Shown here one piece after another: positions 38,271 through 47,014 of a DNA stretch of 64,000 nt. The stretch comes from Diaphorobacter aerolatus (GTDB taxonomy: Bacteria; Pseudomonadota; Gammaproteobacteria; Burkholderiales; Burkholderiaceae_C), in contig NZ_CP060783.1 of assembly GCF_014489535.1 (NCBI RefSeq), positions 868,001 to 932,000 of the forward strand, in the 5' to 3' direction. The position numbers and the translations under genes are program-made. The notes beneath the pieces are model-generated. The model was not told where the DNA came from and did not search any database. It worked only from the letters and a program-made list of their open reading frames with translations. Numbering within the stretch: position 1 is the stretch's first letter; each line of letters begins with the position of its first letter.

Positions 38271-39494
38271 TCACCCTTGAGTCTCGGGAATCTCGAAGAC
38301 CTGCCGCAGATAGGCGAGATACTTCTCGTCATCGCACATGTTCTTGCCCGGCGCATCGGAGAGCTTGGCGACGGGCTGACCATTGCAGCGCGTCATCTTG
38401 ATCACGATCTGCAGCGGCACATGTTCCGGCGGATCGCCCATGTCGTTGGTGAGATTGGTGCCGATGCCAAACGCCAGTTGGCAGCGTCCGCTGAAGCGGC
38501 GATACAGCTCGATGATGCGCGGAATCGTCAACGCGTCGCTGAAGATCAGCACCTTGGTCAGCGGATCGACGCGGTTCGCACGGTAGTGCGCAAGCAGGCG
38601 CTCGCCCCATTCGAACGGGTCGCCGCTGTCATGCCGCGCGCCATCGAAGAGTTTGCAGAAATAAAGATCGAAGTCGCGCAGGAACGCGCTCATACCGTAA
38701 ACATCGGACAGCGCAATGCCAAGGTCGCCGCGATACTCGCGGGCCCACGACTCGAAGCCGAACACCTGGCTGTCGCGCAGCCTCGGCCCGAGCGCCTGGC
38801 ACGCCTGTAGATACTCATGCGCCATCGTGCCCAAGGGCTTGAGGCCGAGCTTCATCGCAAACAGCACGTTGCTCGTCCCCGCCAACTGGCCCGGCGCGAG
38901 CCCCGAACCCGGGCGTCTTTCGCCATCGCCGAGCTTCGCGCACAGCACGCGCAGCACTTCCTCGTGCCAGGCGCGGCTGAAGCGGCGGCGTGTGCCGTAG
39001 TCGGCAATCTTGAGTTCGTGCAGTCCTTCGGCATGCATCTGCGCGATCTTGCTGTCGAGCCTGCGGCGGCCCTCCATGAAATTCGGCACCTTCTGCGTGT
39101 TGCGGAAATAGACCTCGTTGACGATCGCCAGCACCGAAATCTCGAACAGGATGGTGTGCAGCCACGGCCCCGTGATCGTGATGTCGATCTCGCCGTCTGC
39201 AAGCGCGGTCACCGAGATGTATTTCTCGTTGAGCTTGAACAGCCCGAGAAAATCGATGAAGTCACTCTTGATGAAGCGCAGCGAACGTAGATACGCCAGT
39301 TCCGCGTCCTGAAAGTGCAGTTGGCACAGCGAGCGAATCTCGTTGCGAATCTCCGAGACGAACGGCGCGAGCTGCACACCCGGATTTCGGCACTTGAACC
39401 TGTACTCGACCTGAGCGCCCGGAAACTGGTGCAGCACCACCTGCATCATCGTGAATTTGTAGAGATCGGTGTCGAGCAGGCTGGTGATGATCAT
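38271..39494 (-). CDS. pncB: Nicotinate phosphoribosyltransferase
   Basis: A 407-residue enzyme of NAD salvage that makes nicotinate mononucleotide from nicotinate and PRPP. The N-terminus has [20 protein letters not shown]. The phosphorylated-His region is [15 protein letters not shown]. The PRPP-site region includes [15 protein letters not shown]. Length and ends match the E. coli-type PncB. Confidence 0.95.
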   Translation of the reverse strand: MIITSLLDTDLYKFTMMQVVLHQFPGAQVEYRFKCRNPGVQLAPFVSEIRNEIRSLCQLHFQDAELAYLRSLRFIKSDFIDFLGLFKLNEKYISVTALADGEIDITITGPWLHTILFEISVLAIVNEVYFRNTQKVPNFMEGRRRLDSKIAQMHAEGLHELKIADYGTRRRFSRAWHEEVLRVLCAKLGDGERRPGSGLAPGQLAGTSNVLFAMKLGLKPLGTMAHEYLQACQALGPRLRDSQVFGFESWAREYRGDLGIALSDVYGMSAFLRDFDLYFCKLFDGARHDSGDPFEWGERLLAHYRANRVDPLTKVLIFSDALTIPRIIELYRRFSGRCQLAFGIGTNLTNDMGDPPEHVPLQIVIKMTRCNGQPVAKLSDAPGKNMCDDEKYLAYLRQVFEIPETQG

Positions 39495-39653
39495 GAAGCT
39501 GGTGGGTATCCAACGTGTCCCGGGCTTGGGAAGCGCATGGTTGTCTCCCGGCGCGAGAATGTGAATGCCATTGTGTCACCAACCCGCAGGGCTCGCAGCC
39601 AACACCCGGCAATACCGGCCATGCGCCGGTGCGGGCACGCATCGGGCAGGCGC

Positions 39654-40115
39654 TTATACGCGCAGCGTCTCAAGCGCACGGCGCAGCGCGTCGGGCAGCG
39701 GACACGGACGGCGGGTCTGCCGATCCACGTAGACATGCACGAAATGGCCGACAGCAGCGCAAGCGGGCTCGCCCTTGGCGAACAGACCGATCTCGTAGCG
39801 CACGCTCGAACTGCCGAGCCGCGCCACCCGCAATCCCGCCTCCACCGTCTGCGGAAAAGCCAGCGGCGAAAAATAGTTGCACTGCGTCTCCACCACCAGG
39901 CCGATGGTTTCACCGTGGTGAATGTCGAGCGCGCCCTGCTCGATCAAATAGCCGTTCACCGCCGTGTCGAACCAACTGTAATAGACAACGTTGTTGACGT
40001 GCCCATACAGGTCGTTGTCGGCCCAGCGGGTGCCAATCGTGCGAAAAACCGGGAACTGGTCACGCTGCTGCGGAGCCGGACGTGCGGCAGGGGTATGGGT
40101 CTCTGTCATGGTCAT
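39654..40115 (-). CDS. Acyl-CoA thioesterase (4HBT hotdog family)
   Basis: A 153-residue hotdog-fold protein with the 4-hydroxybenzoyl-CoA thioesterase active-site region RWADNDLYGHVNNVVYYSWF, whose Asp is catalytic in the family. An in-frame ATG at 40109 is an alternative start. Physiological acyl-CoA unknown. Confidence 0.88.
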   Translation of the reverse strand: MTMTETHTPAARPAPQQRDQFPVFRTIGTRWADNDLYGHVNNVVYYSWFDTAVNGYLIEQGALDIHHGETIGLVVETQCNYFSPLAFPQTVEAGLRVARLGSSSVRYEIGLFAKGEPACAAVGHFVHVYVDRQTRRPCPLPDALRRALETLRV

Positions 40116-40209
40116 TTCATCTGAACCGCCTATTTTGCCAGTGCCGTCACGTGTGCCTGGCGAGCGTGGAATGTGCAGGAAAGCGGAATTGGGGTATGGG
40201 CTCTAAAAA

Positions 40210-40283
40210 TGTTGCACCGCAACAAAAAAGACTTGTAATTTAAATCAAGGCCCCTACAATTCATTCCATGCTGCACTGCAACA
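40210..40283 (+). promoter_or_regulatory. Two PhaR-like operators around the phasin promoter
   Basis: TGTTGCACCGCAACA (40210-40224, a perfect inverted repeat) and TGCTGCACTGCAACA (40269-40283) agree at 13 of 15 positions. The first lies just upstream of the -35 box and the second just after the expected transcription start, ideal for repression. PhaR, the polymer-sensing repressor of phasin genes, is known to bind TGC/GCA-type repeats; the link here is inference. Confidence 0.65.
40233..40260 (+). promoter_or_regulatory. Sigma-70 promoter of the phasin gene
   Basis: TTGTAA (40233-40238) and TACAAT (40255-40260) are separated by 16 bases and placed between the two operators. Confidence 0.6.
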
Positions 40284-40347
40284 TGACACGCGGATCAGGT
40301 CACGTCAGAGCAGATATCTCATCTAAACCTTAAATTGGAGAATGACC

Positions 40348-40914
40348 ATGTCCCTGACACCCGAACAAGTGATCGCAGCTCAAAAAGCCAACCTGGAAAC
40401 TTTCTTTGGCCTGACCAACAAGGCTTTCGAAGGCTTCGAGAAGCTGGTTGAACTGAACGTGACCGCTTCGCGTGCCGCTCTGGCAGACGTTGCAACCCAC
40501 ACCCAGGCCGTGATGGCCGCCAAGGACCCGCAAGAGCTGCTGGCCCTGCAAGCTGGCCTGCTGCAACCCATGGCTGAAAAGTCGGTTGCTTACAGCCGTC
40601 ACCTGTATGACATCGCTTCCGGCGCTGGCACAGAAATCACCAAGACGCTCGAAACCCAAGCCGTCGAAGCTCAGCGCAACTTCAACTCCCTGGTTGACAG
40701 CGCCGCCAAGAACGCACCTGCCGGTTCGGAAACTTCCGTCGCCGTGTTCAAGAGCGCCGTGAGCGCCGCCAACAACGCTTTTGAATCCGTTCAAAAGGCT
40801 GTGAAGCAAGCCAGCGACGTCGCTGAAGCCAACTTCAACGCAGTTGCCAACTCGGCCACCAACGCCGCCAAGTCCGCAACCGCCACTGCTACCGCAGCAG
40901 CTCGCAAGCGTTAA
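40348..40914 (+). CDS. phaP: Phasin (PHA granule-associated protein)
   Basis: A 188-residue, Ala-rich amphipathic protein that coats polyhydroxyalkanoate granules. The phasin_2 pattern begins [20 protein letters not shown]. The C-terminus is an Ala/Thr/Lys tail ([10 protein letters not shown]). The ATG at 40348 lies 7 bases after GGAG; an ATG 6 bases earlier is too close to it. Optimised, repetitive codon use suggests high expression. It is a single-gene unit with its own operators and terminator. Confidence 0.95.
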   Translation: MSLTPEQVIAAQKANLETFFGLTNKAFEGFEKLVELNVTASRAALADVATHTQAVMAAKDPQELLALQAGLLQPMAEKSVAYSRHLYDIASGAGTEITKTLETQAVEAQRNFNSLVDSAAKNAPAGSETSVAVFKSAVSAANNAFESVQKAVKQASDVAEANFNAVANSATNAAKSATATATAAARKR

Positions 40915-41058
40915 TTAATTGCAACGGGCGATTGAAACATAAAGGGTTAACCCTTAAAATCGCCTGATTGGTTCAAAACGGTTCATTTGAAACGGATTGA
41001 ATCCAACCCGTTGTCTCCTTGGATCCTCTCGAAACCCCGGTTTCAGGGATCCCTTGAT

Positions 41059-41088
41059 AGCCCAGTCTTTATCGACTGGGCTTTTTTT
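41059..41088 (+). terminator. Strong terminator after the phasin gene
   Basis: Hairpin AGCCCAGTC-TTTATC-GACTGGGCT followed by seven T, about 145 bases past the stop. Confidence 0.9.
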
Positions 41089-41313
41089 CGTTTGCGCCAG
41101 CCGCTGCCCGTACTACATACAGTAACATGACCTATGCATGACAGTCCGCTCTGGAGTACGACTTTTCCACGGCATTCAAAGTCGCGGTGCTGCATAGGCC
41201 AGCGATGCCAATCTACAGCAACCCGCCACTGGCCGTTCCCGGCGTATTCTGAAAGACTTCATCACCAAGTTCCAGTTTGACCTACCAGATAGTTTGGCGG
41301 CGGCGCCCGCAAC

Positions 41314-42323
41314 ATGAACGACCTGATTCTCTACACCACCGAAGATGGCCGCAGCCAGCTCAAGCTGCGGTTGAAAGACCAAACGGTTTGGTTGACGCAA
41401 CGTGAAATGGCCCAGCTTTTTGATGTGAGCACGGATAACGTCGGGCTGCACCTCAAGAACATTTTCGAGGACGGCGAACTGAGCCGGGAGGCAACTACCG
41501 AGGAATCCTCGGTAGTTCAAACTGAAGGGGAACGGAAGGTACAGCGCCCCGTCACGCTCTACAACCTCGACTCCATCCTCGCCATCGGCTACCGCGTGCG
41601 TTCGCCGCGCGGCGTGCAGTTCCGTCGTTGGGCTTCAACCATCCTGAAGGAGTATCTGACCAAGGGTTTCGTAATGGACGACGAGCGATTGAAGAATCCG
41701 GACGGCCGCCCGGATTACTTCGACGAGATGCTCGCGCGCATCCGGGACATCCGGGCTTCCGAAAAGCGCTTCTATCAGAAGGTGCGCGACCTTTTTTCGC
41801 TATGCAGCGACTACGACAAGACGGACGGAGCCACGCAGGTTTTCTTTGCCACCGTGCAGAACCTGTTGATCTTTGCCGTGACACAGAAGACCGCGGCCGA
41901 ACTCATCTCGGCCCGGGCCAATCCGATAGATCCGAATTTCGGCCTGCTCGCCTGGAAGGGAGACAAGGTGCGCAAGGCGGACATTGTGATCGCCAAGAAC
42001 TACCTGACCGAAGACGAAATCGACACGTTGAACCGGTTGGTGGTCATCTTTCTGGAAACAGCCGAACTGCGTGCCAAGGGCAAGAAGGAGACGCGCATGG
42101 TCTTCTGGAGGCAGAACATCGATCAGATCATCACTTCCAATGGCTTTGCGCTGCTCGCCCATGCTGGCGCCATCAGCCATGAGCAGATGGAGGCGCGTAC
42201 GGGGAGCTTTATCTGAAATTCGATCAGGAACGCAAACGGCAGGAAGCCATTCAAGCTGATCAGCAAGATGAAGCTGAGCTCACGGCGCTGGAAATCAAAA
42301 TCAAACGACGCCCTAAGAAATAA
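41314..42323 (+). CDS. RhuM-family protein, frameshifted near the end
   Basis: 336 residues when restored. The N-terminus has the RhuM pattern TVWLTQREMAQLFDVSTDNV, a helix-turn-helix-like segment, then RVRSPRGVQFRRWASTILKE (KilA/Bro-like) and a C-terminal Fic/DOC-like helical region (FAVTQKTAAELI). The frame stops early at 42216. One missing G in GGGG at 42201-42204 hides the tail YLKFDQERKRQEAIQ up to KIKRRPKK and a TAA at 42321-42323. RhuM proteins are widespread on islands and beside restriction-modification loci; their function is not established. Upstream (41162-41313) is a short open scrap ending DLPDSLAAAPAT that overlaps this start. Confidence 0.85.
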
Positions 42324-42345
42324 TCGAAACCAACCAAAAACAACT

Positions 42346-42514
42346 GGGCTTTTCACCCAACGCACGGGATCGCGTTGCGCAGTCTTGGGATGGGATGCAG
42401 GGCGCATGCTCGAAGCAAGGTAGGTACCTTGCGAGAGCCTGCAACGCCGCAGATCGCCCAAGACTGCACAACCCTCCGGGCTTGCGCGACCCCGTGGGTT
42501 GTGTGAACAGGCCC
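42346..42514. repeat. 169-bp imperfect palindromic element (candidate MITE or REP-like)
   Basis: The two ends are inverted copies: starting at 42346 GGGCTTTTCACCCAACGCAC, and on the other strand from 42514 GGGCCTGTTCACACAACCCA, followed on both sides by CGGG.TCGCG. Further in, GCAGTCTTGGG occurs near 42379-42390 and its complement CCCAAGACTGC near 42467-42478. The centre contains AAGGTAGGTACCTTGC. It separates two convergent genes and could also act as a bidirectional terminator. Confidence 0.65.
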
Positions 42515-43077
42515 TAGCCTCCCGCACGCCGGTAATGCACTGCGACCACACCGTTACTGAGCGGCCTGGCCGAGACCAGTTCAAGCCGTCGCGTGTCGGA
42601 CAGCCCGCTTTGGTAGAGGGTCGGGCCATGGCCTGCGATTCTGGGGTGAATCAGGAATTGGTACTCGTCGATCAAACCCAGCCGATCCAGCTCGGTTGCG
42701 AGTTTGCCGCTACCGAGGACTACACCGGCCGGGGTTGCGTCCTTGAGCTGCTGCACGCCCGAGCGCAAATCGCCGGCCAGGTGGTGGCTGTGGGTCCACG
42801 GATAATCCGTTCGCGTCGAGGAGACGACGTACTTCGGCATGTTTTCCAGCTTGACCGCCCATTCGCGCATCTTTGGCGGGGTCGCCTGCGGATCGCCACG
42901 CGCGACCGCTGGCCAGTAGTTTTCCATCATTTCGTAAGTGACGCGGCCCCACAGCATCGCCCCGCACTCGTCCATGAGGCGGGTGAAGAAAGCGTGAGTC
43001 TCGTCGTCAGCGATTCCCTCCTGATGGTCGATGCAGCCGTCCAGGGTGAGATTGAGGCTGAAGGTTAGAAGTCCCAT
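42514..43077 (-). CDS. Dihydrofolate reductase-like protein (RibD C-terminal domain family)
   Basis: A 187-residue protein beginning MGLLTFSLNLTLDGCIDHQE, a RibD_C/DHFR-like fold with MLWGRVTYEMMENYWP and a nucleotide-binding stretch GVVLGSGKLATELDRLGLID. Such stand-alone reductases are common accessory genes with unknown substrates. Its stop codon touches the palindromic element. Confidence 0.85.
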   Translation of the reverse strand: MGLLTFSLNLTLDGCIDHQEGIADDETHAFFTRLMDECGAMLWGRVTYEMMENYWPAVARGDPQATPPKMREWAVKLENMPKYVVSSTRTDYPWTHSHHLAGDLRSGVQQLKDATPAGVVLGSGKLATELDRLGLIDEYQFLIHPRIAGHGPTLYQSGLSDTRRLELVSARPLSNGVVAVHYRRAGG

Positions 43078-43276
43078 GGTGATTTATGGAGTTTGGCAAT
43101 CCATTCGATGGTCTGTCGCTTGTTGACGGGGGCCTGTTCTCGCAATGCGATCCCCGACGGGCGGGATGAACGCGACGGCCAACGTATCATAAGTGCCGTG
43201 TCGCCTTCCGCACGCTCAGGAGCATTGCTTGTCCGCACATGATTCAAACTCCTGCATCCGCGTGAATCGTTCATAA

Positions 43277-43292
43277 TTGACGTTTACGTCAA
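43277..43292 (+). promoter_or_regulatory. Palindrome resembling a LiuR (MerR-family) operator
   Basis: TTGACGTTTACGTCAA is a 16-bp inverted repeat that fits the pattern TTnACGTnnACGTnAA described for LiuR, a regulator of branched-chain amino-acid and fatty-acid catabolism. CGTCAACGTCA extends it to the right. It lies 31 bases before the SDR start. Confidence 0.5.
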
Positions 43293-43323
43293 CGTCAACG
43301 TCATATCTTCAAAGGAGACATCC

Positions 43324-44082
43324 ATGGAAATCAAGGGCAAGGTATTCATCGTGACCGGCGGCGCGTCCGGCCTCGGTGAAGGCACGGCGCGCATGCTGGC
43401 GCGCCGGGGTGCGCATGTGGTCATTGCCGACATGCAGATTGAAAAAGGCGAAGCGGTTGCCAAGGAGATCAACGGCAGTTTCGTCAAATGCGACGTGACC
43501 AGCGAAGACGACGGCAAGGCCGTGGTTGCCAAGGCCGTGGCCGCGGGCAAGCTGATGGGTCTGGTCAATTGCGCCGGCATCGCGCCTGCGGAAAAAACCG
43601 TGGGCAAGAACGGCGCGCATTCGCTCACCTTGTTCAGCAAGGTCATCCAGGTCAATCTGATCGGCAGCTTCAACATGATCCGCCTCGCTGCGGAAGCCAT
43701 GGCGAAGAACGATTCCGAATCGACCGGTGAGCGTGGCGTGATGATTTCCACGGCCAGCGTGGCCGCGTATGACGGGCAGATCGGCCAGGCGGCGTATTCC
43801 GCGTCGAAGGGCGGCATCGTCGGCATGACCCTGCCGATCGCCCGTGACCTTGCGCGCAGCGGTATCCGCAACATGACCATCGCTCCCGGTATCTTCGGCA
43901 CGCCGATGCTGTTCGGCATGCCACAGGAAGTGCAGGATGCGCTCGCCGCCGGTGTGCCTTTCCCGAGCCGCCTGGGCACGCCCGACGACTACGCAAAACT
44001 CGCGTGTCATATCGTCGAGAACGACATGCTCAACGGCGAAGTGATTCGTCTCGACGGCGCGATTCGCATGGCACCGAAGTAA
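43324..44082 (+). CDS. Short-chain dehydrogenase, 3-hydroxyacyl-CoA dehydrogenase type-2-like
   Basis: A 252-residue SDR. It has the NAD motif [25 protein letters not shown], the active-site YSASKGG (Tyr/Lys) and the ending [16 protein letters not shown]. The long inserted stretch near [13 protein letters not shown] and the ending resemble HSD17B10-type enzymes, which oxidise 2-methyl-3-hydroxybutyryl-CoA in isoleucine breakdown and short 3-hydroxyacyl-CoAs. AAGGAG at proper spacing supports the start. The upstream LiuR-like palindrome fits this role. Confidence 0.9.
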   Translation: MEIKGKVFIVTGGASGLGEGTARMLARRGAHVVIADMQIEKGEAVAKEINGSFVKCDVTSEDDGKAVVAKAVAAGKLMGLVNCAGIAPAEKTVGKNGAHSLTLFSKVIQVNLIGSFNMIRLAAEAMAKNDSESTGERGVMISTASVAAYDGQIGQAAYSASKGGIVGMTLPIARDLARSGIRNMTIAPGIFGTPMLFGMPQEVQDALAAGVPFPSRLGTPDDYAKLACHIVENDMLNGEVIRLDGAIRMAPK

Positions 44083-44097
44083 GCAAGCCCAGCTTGC

Positions 44098-44290
44098 TCA
44101 CCCCGCAAACTCTTCGAGAACCTTGAGCACGCTGCTCACGGCGGGGTCGAGCACCGGCAGATTGCGATATGCCACGGCCATCGGACGCATGAGTCGCGGA
44201 TGCAGCGGACGTATCTGCACGTCGCGCGCGTGCTGCAGATCCTCCACTTCTTCCAGCGGCAGAATCACCGCGCTTTGGCTTGCTTCCGCG
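44098..44290 (-). pseudogene. LysR-family regulator, C-terminal remnant
   Basis: About 60 residues with the ending of a LysR effector domain: AVILPLEEVEDLQHARDVQ, IRPLHPRLMRPMAVAYRN and SSVLKVLEEFAG. The frame before this (from about 44290) no longer resembles LysR, and the DNA-binding half is absent. The gene was cut when the neighbouring Fic-bearing DNA arrived or by deletion. Confidence 0.7.
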
Positions 44291-44430
44291 TGCCGCCCAA
44301 TGGAGGATGAAACCAGGCACCAGAACCAAAAAAACGATGCAAGTCGTCGAACTTGCTGCAAGTGAGCCACCACTGTAGCGCAGGATTCGAGTCCTGTATG
44401 GCTTTCATATCCGCGACCGCACGGCTCAAA

Positions 44431-44615
44431 AATGGGTGTAAATGGGCTGCTTATTAGGCTAACTCAGTAAATCAAGGTACTGCCCAGTTGAATCGAATAA
44501 TGGGTGTAAATGGGCGTTATTTTGGTCACACGCAGAACAGAAAGCACCCGACCACCCTATGAGTTTCAGCATTTGCTGTGAATGCATCACGCCGAATAAA
44601 TGGGTGCAAATGGGT
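44431..44615 (+). repeat. Three direct repeats in the fic leader
   Basis: AATGGGTGTAAATGGGC occurs at 44431-44447 and 44499-44515. AATGGGTGCAAATGGGT, differing at two positions, occurs at 44599-44615, immediately before the fic start at 44629. Each copy is itself a partial doublet of AATGGG. Spacing is 68 and 100 bases start to start. The third copy covers the ribosome-binding region. Between 44291 and 44628 I see no gene. Confidence 0.75.
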
Positions 44616-44628
44616 GTAATATTGGTTT

Positions 44629-45678
44629 ATGCTGCACATAGAGTCCCTGCAAATCACTCCGGAAGTCTTAAGGCTGATCGCCCAAATCGACGAGTTCAAA
44701 GGAGCCTGGCGCGCCCTCGGCACCCTCGCGCCTGACCGACTGTCGGCCCTGCGGCGTGTAGCGACCATCGAAAGCATTGGCTCATCTACGCGGATTGAGG
44801 GCAGCAAACTCTCCGACCGTGAGGTGGAAAAGTTGCTCTCCAATCTGGAGATCAAATCCTTCGAGACACGCGACGAGCAGGAAGTGGCAGGCTATGCCGA
44901 GTTGATGGATCTGGTGTTCAGCTCGTGGCGTGACATCCCCTTCAACGAAAACCACATAAAGCAGTTGCACCAGACCCTGCTGCGATATAGCGAAAAAGAT
45001 GAGCGGCACAGAGGTCAGTACAAGACCAACTCCAATAGCGTTGCAGCTTTCGACGAGAACGGCATCCAGATCGGCATCGTTTTCGAGACCGCTACGCCCT
45101 TTGATACGCCCCGCCTCATGGCCGAATTGGTGGAGTGGATTGGACAGGAACGAGACAAGGCGAGGTTCCACCCCCTCCTCCTGATCTCAATCTTTGTTGT
45201 CGTCTTTCTAGAAATTCACCCATTCCAGGACGGCAACGGTCGCCTCAGCCGAGTGTTAACGACCTTGCTGCTTATCCAGGCGGGTTACGCCTATGTGCCG
45301 TACAGCTCGCTGGAAAGCGTGATTGAGGTTAACAAGGAGGCCTACTACCTGGCGCTACGCCAGACCCAGGGAACGATTCGTAGTGACCTACCCAATTGGC
45401 AACCATGGCTGGTGTTCTTCCTTCGGTCACTTGCAGAGCAAGTTCGAAGGCTGGAGAAAAAAGTTGAACGCGAAAGGATCGTGCTTGCCGCCATGCCGGA
45501 GCTGTCCTTGCAGATCATGGAATTCGCACGCGAACATGGTCGAATTACGATGGCGGATGCGATCAGACTAACTGGTGCGAGTCGGAATACGCTCAAGCAG
45601 CATTTCCGCAACCTCAATGAGCGCGGCAGCCTAAACCAACGTGGCGCCGGGCGAGGGGCTTGGTATGAATTGCAATAA
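44629..45678 (+). CDS. Fic-domain protein (AMPylase type) with winged-helix C-terminus
   Basis: A 349-residue protein. The Fic catalytic motif HPFQDGNGRLSR (residues 197-208) is complete, so AMP transfer to a hydroxyl is possible. An inhibitory-helix motif of the S...EG type, SSTRIEG (residues 52-58), lies N-terminal to it, making this a self-inhibited class II Fic. The C-terminal 70 residues (TMADAIRLTGASRNTLKQHF) form a helix-turn-helix or winged helix, suggesting DNA binding and autoregulation through the upstream repeats. No clear Shine-Dalgarno is present. Base composition is more AT-rich than in neighbours, a sign of transfer. Confidence 0.9.
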   Translation: MLHIESLQITPEVLRLIAQIDEFKGAWRALGTLAPDRLSALRRVATIESIGSSTRIEGSKLSDREVEKLLSNLEIKSFETRDEQEVAGYAELMDLVFSSWRDIPFNENHIKQLHQTLLRYSEKDERHRGQYKTNSNSVAAFDENGIQIGIVFETATPFDTPRLMAELVEWIGQERDKARFHPLLLISIFVVVFLEIHPFQDGNGRLSRVLTTLLLIQAGYAYVPYSSLESVIEVNKEAYYLALRQTQGTIRSDLPNWQPWLVFFLRSLAEQVRRLEKKVERERIVLAAMPELSLQIMEFAREHGRITMADAIRLTGASRNTLKQHFRNLNERGSLNQRGAGRGAWYELQ

Positions 45679-45732
45679 GGTCCGCCCGCTTACCGCACAA
45701 GCGGTAAGCTGGTGTCGATGCGGTTTGGCGGT

Positions 45733-45837
45733 CATATCCATCAAAGCGTAATCGAAATGCCTGTGCGCGGCGATGGCAAGATCGCGTGCTTTGGCAAGTG
45801 CCACGCGCTGGTCGCGCGTGCGAAGCGAGATTTTCAA
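45733..45837 (-). pseudogene. Scrap of a tyrosine recombinase N-terminus (DUF6538-like)
   Basis: About 35 residues, ISLRTRDQRVALAKARDLAI and AAHRHFDYALMDM, resemble the N-terminal SAM-like region of island integrases (pattern SLGTRDR.EA..RA). Nothing of the catalytic domain remains. It lies about 200 bases from the 3' end of a tRNA-Asp gene and reads away from it, as an integrase would. The remaining bases to 46000 show no gene. Evidence is modest. Confidence 0.45.
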
Positions 45838-45999
45838 TTCTCTGCCACTCCGCCAGCGGCGCTGGAGTGGAGATGGAATACAAATCCGAAAAAACTAAAT
45901 CCCGTGTCGGAAAAGCCGCAGATAGGCCGGAATTCGCACGGCTGCGCTCCAAAAAGGGCTCACTTCGGTGGCTCACACCTGTTGGGGACTCAGCAAGAC

Positions 46000-46025
46000 A
46001 AAAGGCCCGCGTTTGCGGGCCTTTT
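46000..46025 (-). terminator. Terminator of the tRNA array
   Basis: Perfect hairpin AAAAGGCCCGC-GTTT-GCGGGCCTTTT just after the last tRNA on the minus strand. Confidence 0.85.
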
Positions 46026-46032
46026 GAAAGTT

Positions 46033-46109
46033 TGGCGGAGTGGACGGGACTCGAACCCGCGACCCCCGGCGTGACAGGCCGGTATTCTAACCAACTGAAC
46101 TACCACTCC
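46033..46109 (-). tRNA. tRNA-Asp (GTC)
   Basis: 77 nt with encoded CCA. The acceptor stem is GGAGTGG/CCACTCC, the anticodon GTC lies in CTGTCAC, and the T-loop region is GGTTCGAGTCC. Last of eight tRNA genes in transcription order. Confidence 0.97.
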
Positions 46110-46158
46110 TGGTAGAAAGCGTTCCGGGCTCCTGGCAGAGCTTCAAGTGCTTCAAACT

Positions 46159-46234
46159 TGGCGACCCTACGGGGATTCGAACCCCGGTACTCACCGTGAA
46201 AGGGTGATGTCCTAGGCCTCTAGACGATAGGGTC
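46159..46234 (-). tRNA. tRNA-Glu (TTC)
   Basis: 76 nt with encoded CCA. The 5' end is GACCCTATCGTCTAGAGG and the anticodon TTC lies in CCTTTCACGG. Confidence 0.97.
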
Positions 46235-46252
46235 AGTCAAAACCTGGATTCT

Positions 46253-46328
<76 letters not shown>

Positions 46329-46423
46329 AAGGGACCTGACCCGGCTTCGCCTTGTTTTGCTTTTACAAAAACAAAAACGGGCCTCCTTCTGGGACGACCC
46401 GTTACTGGTCAAATCGAACAATC

Positions 46424-46500
46424 TGGCGGAGTGGACGGGACTCGAACCCGCGACCCCCGGCGTGACAGGCCGGTATTCTAACCAACTGAACTACCACTCC
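46424..46500 (-). tRNA. tRNA-Asp (GTC), second copy
   Basis: 77 nt, identical in sequence to the copy at 46033-46109. Confidence 0.97.
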
Positions 46501-46551
46501 TGGCAGGAAGCTTTACAGGCTCTTGTGACGGAGCTTCAAGCGCTTCAAACT

Positions 46552-46627
46552 TGGCGACCCTACGGGGATTCGAACCCCGGTACTCACCGTGAAAGGGTGA
46601 TGTCCTAGGCCTCTAGACGATAGGGTC
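46552..46627 (-). tRNA. tRNA-Glu (TTC), second copy
   Basis: 76 nt, identical in sequence to the copy at 46159-46234. Confidence 0.97.
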
Positions 46628-46647
46628 AAAACCTGAACGAAAGAAAT

Positions 46648-46724
46648 TGGCGGAGTGGACGGGACTCGAACCCGCGACCCCCGGCGTGACAGGCCGGTAT
46701 TCTAACCAACTGAACTACCACTCC
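46648..46724 (-). tRNA. tRNA-Asp (GTC), third copy
   Basis: 77 nt, identical in sequence to the other two tRNA-Asp copies. Confidence 0.97.
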
Positions 46725-46773
46725 TGGTAGAAAGCGTTGCGGGCTCCTGGCGGAGCTTCAAGTGCCTCAAACT

Positions 46774-46849
46774 TGGCGACCCTACGGGGATTCGAACCCC
46801 GGTACTCACCGTGAAAGGGTGATGTCCTAGGCCTCTAGACGATAGGGTC
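46774..46849 (-). tRNA. tRNA-Glu (TTC), third copy
   Basis: 76 nt, identical in sequence to the other two tRNA-Glu copies. Confidence 0.97.
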
Positions 46850-46863
46850 AAAACCTAGATTCT

Positions 46864-46939
<76 letters not shown>

Positions 46940-47014
46940 AAAAAACTCCACAAATGGCGCCGTTTTCTTATGTAACCGCCGTCATTTGCTGAGCTTTGAA
47001 TTATATACAGGTTT

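Noticed and set aside
41107..41127. LexA-box-like sequence before rhuM
   Set aside because: Only one half resembles the consensus (ACAGTA), and no SOS gene follows.
43065..43274. Small minus-strand open frame upstream of the RibD-like gene
   Set aside because: No ribosome-binding site, atypical composition and no recognisable family.
44379..44399. tRNA T-arm-like sequence with GGATTCGAGTCC, possible attachment-site copy
   Set aside because: Only a short hairpin, it does not match the tRNA-Asp 3' end well enough and no acceptor stem follows.
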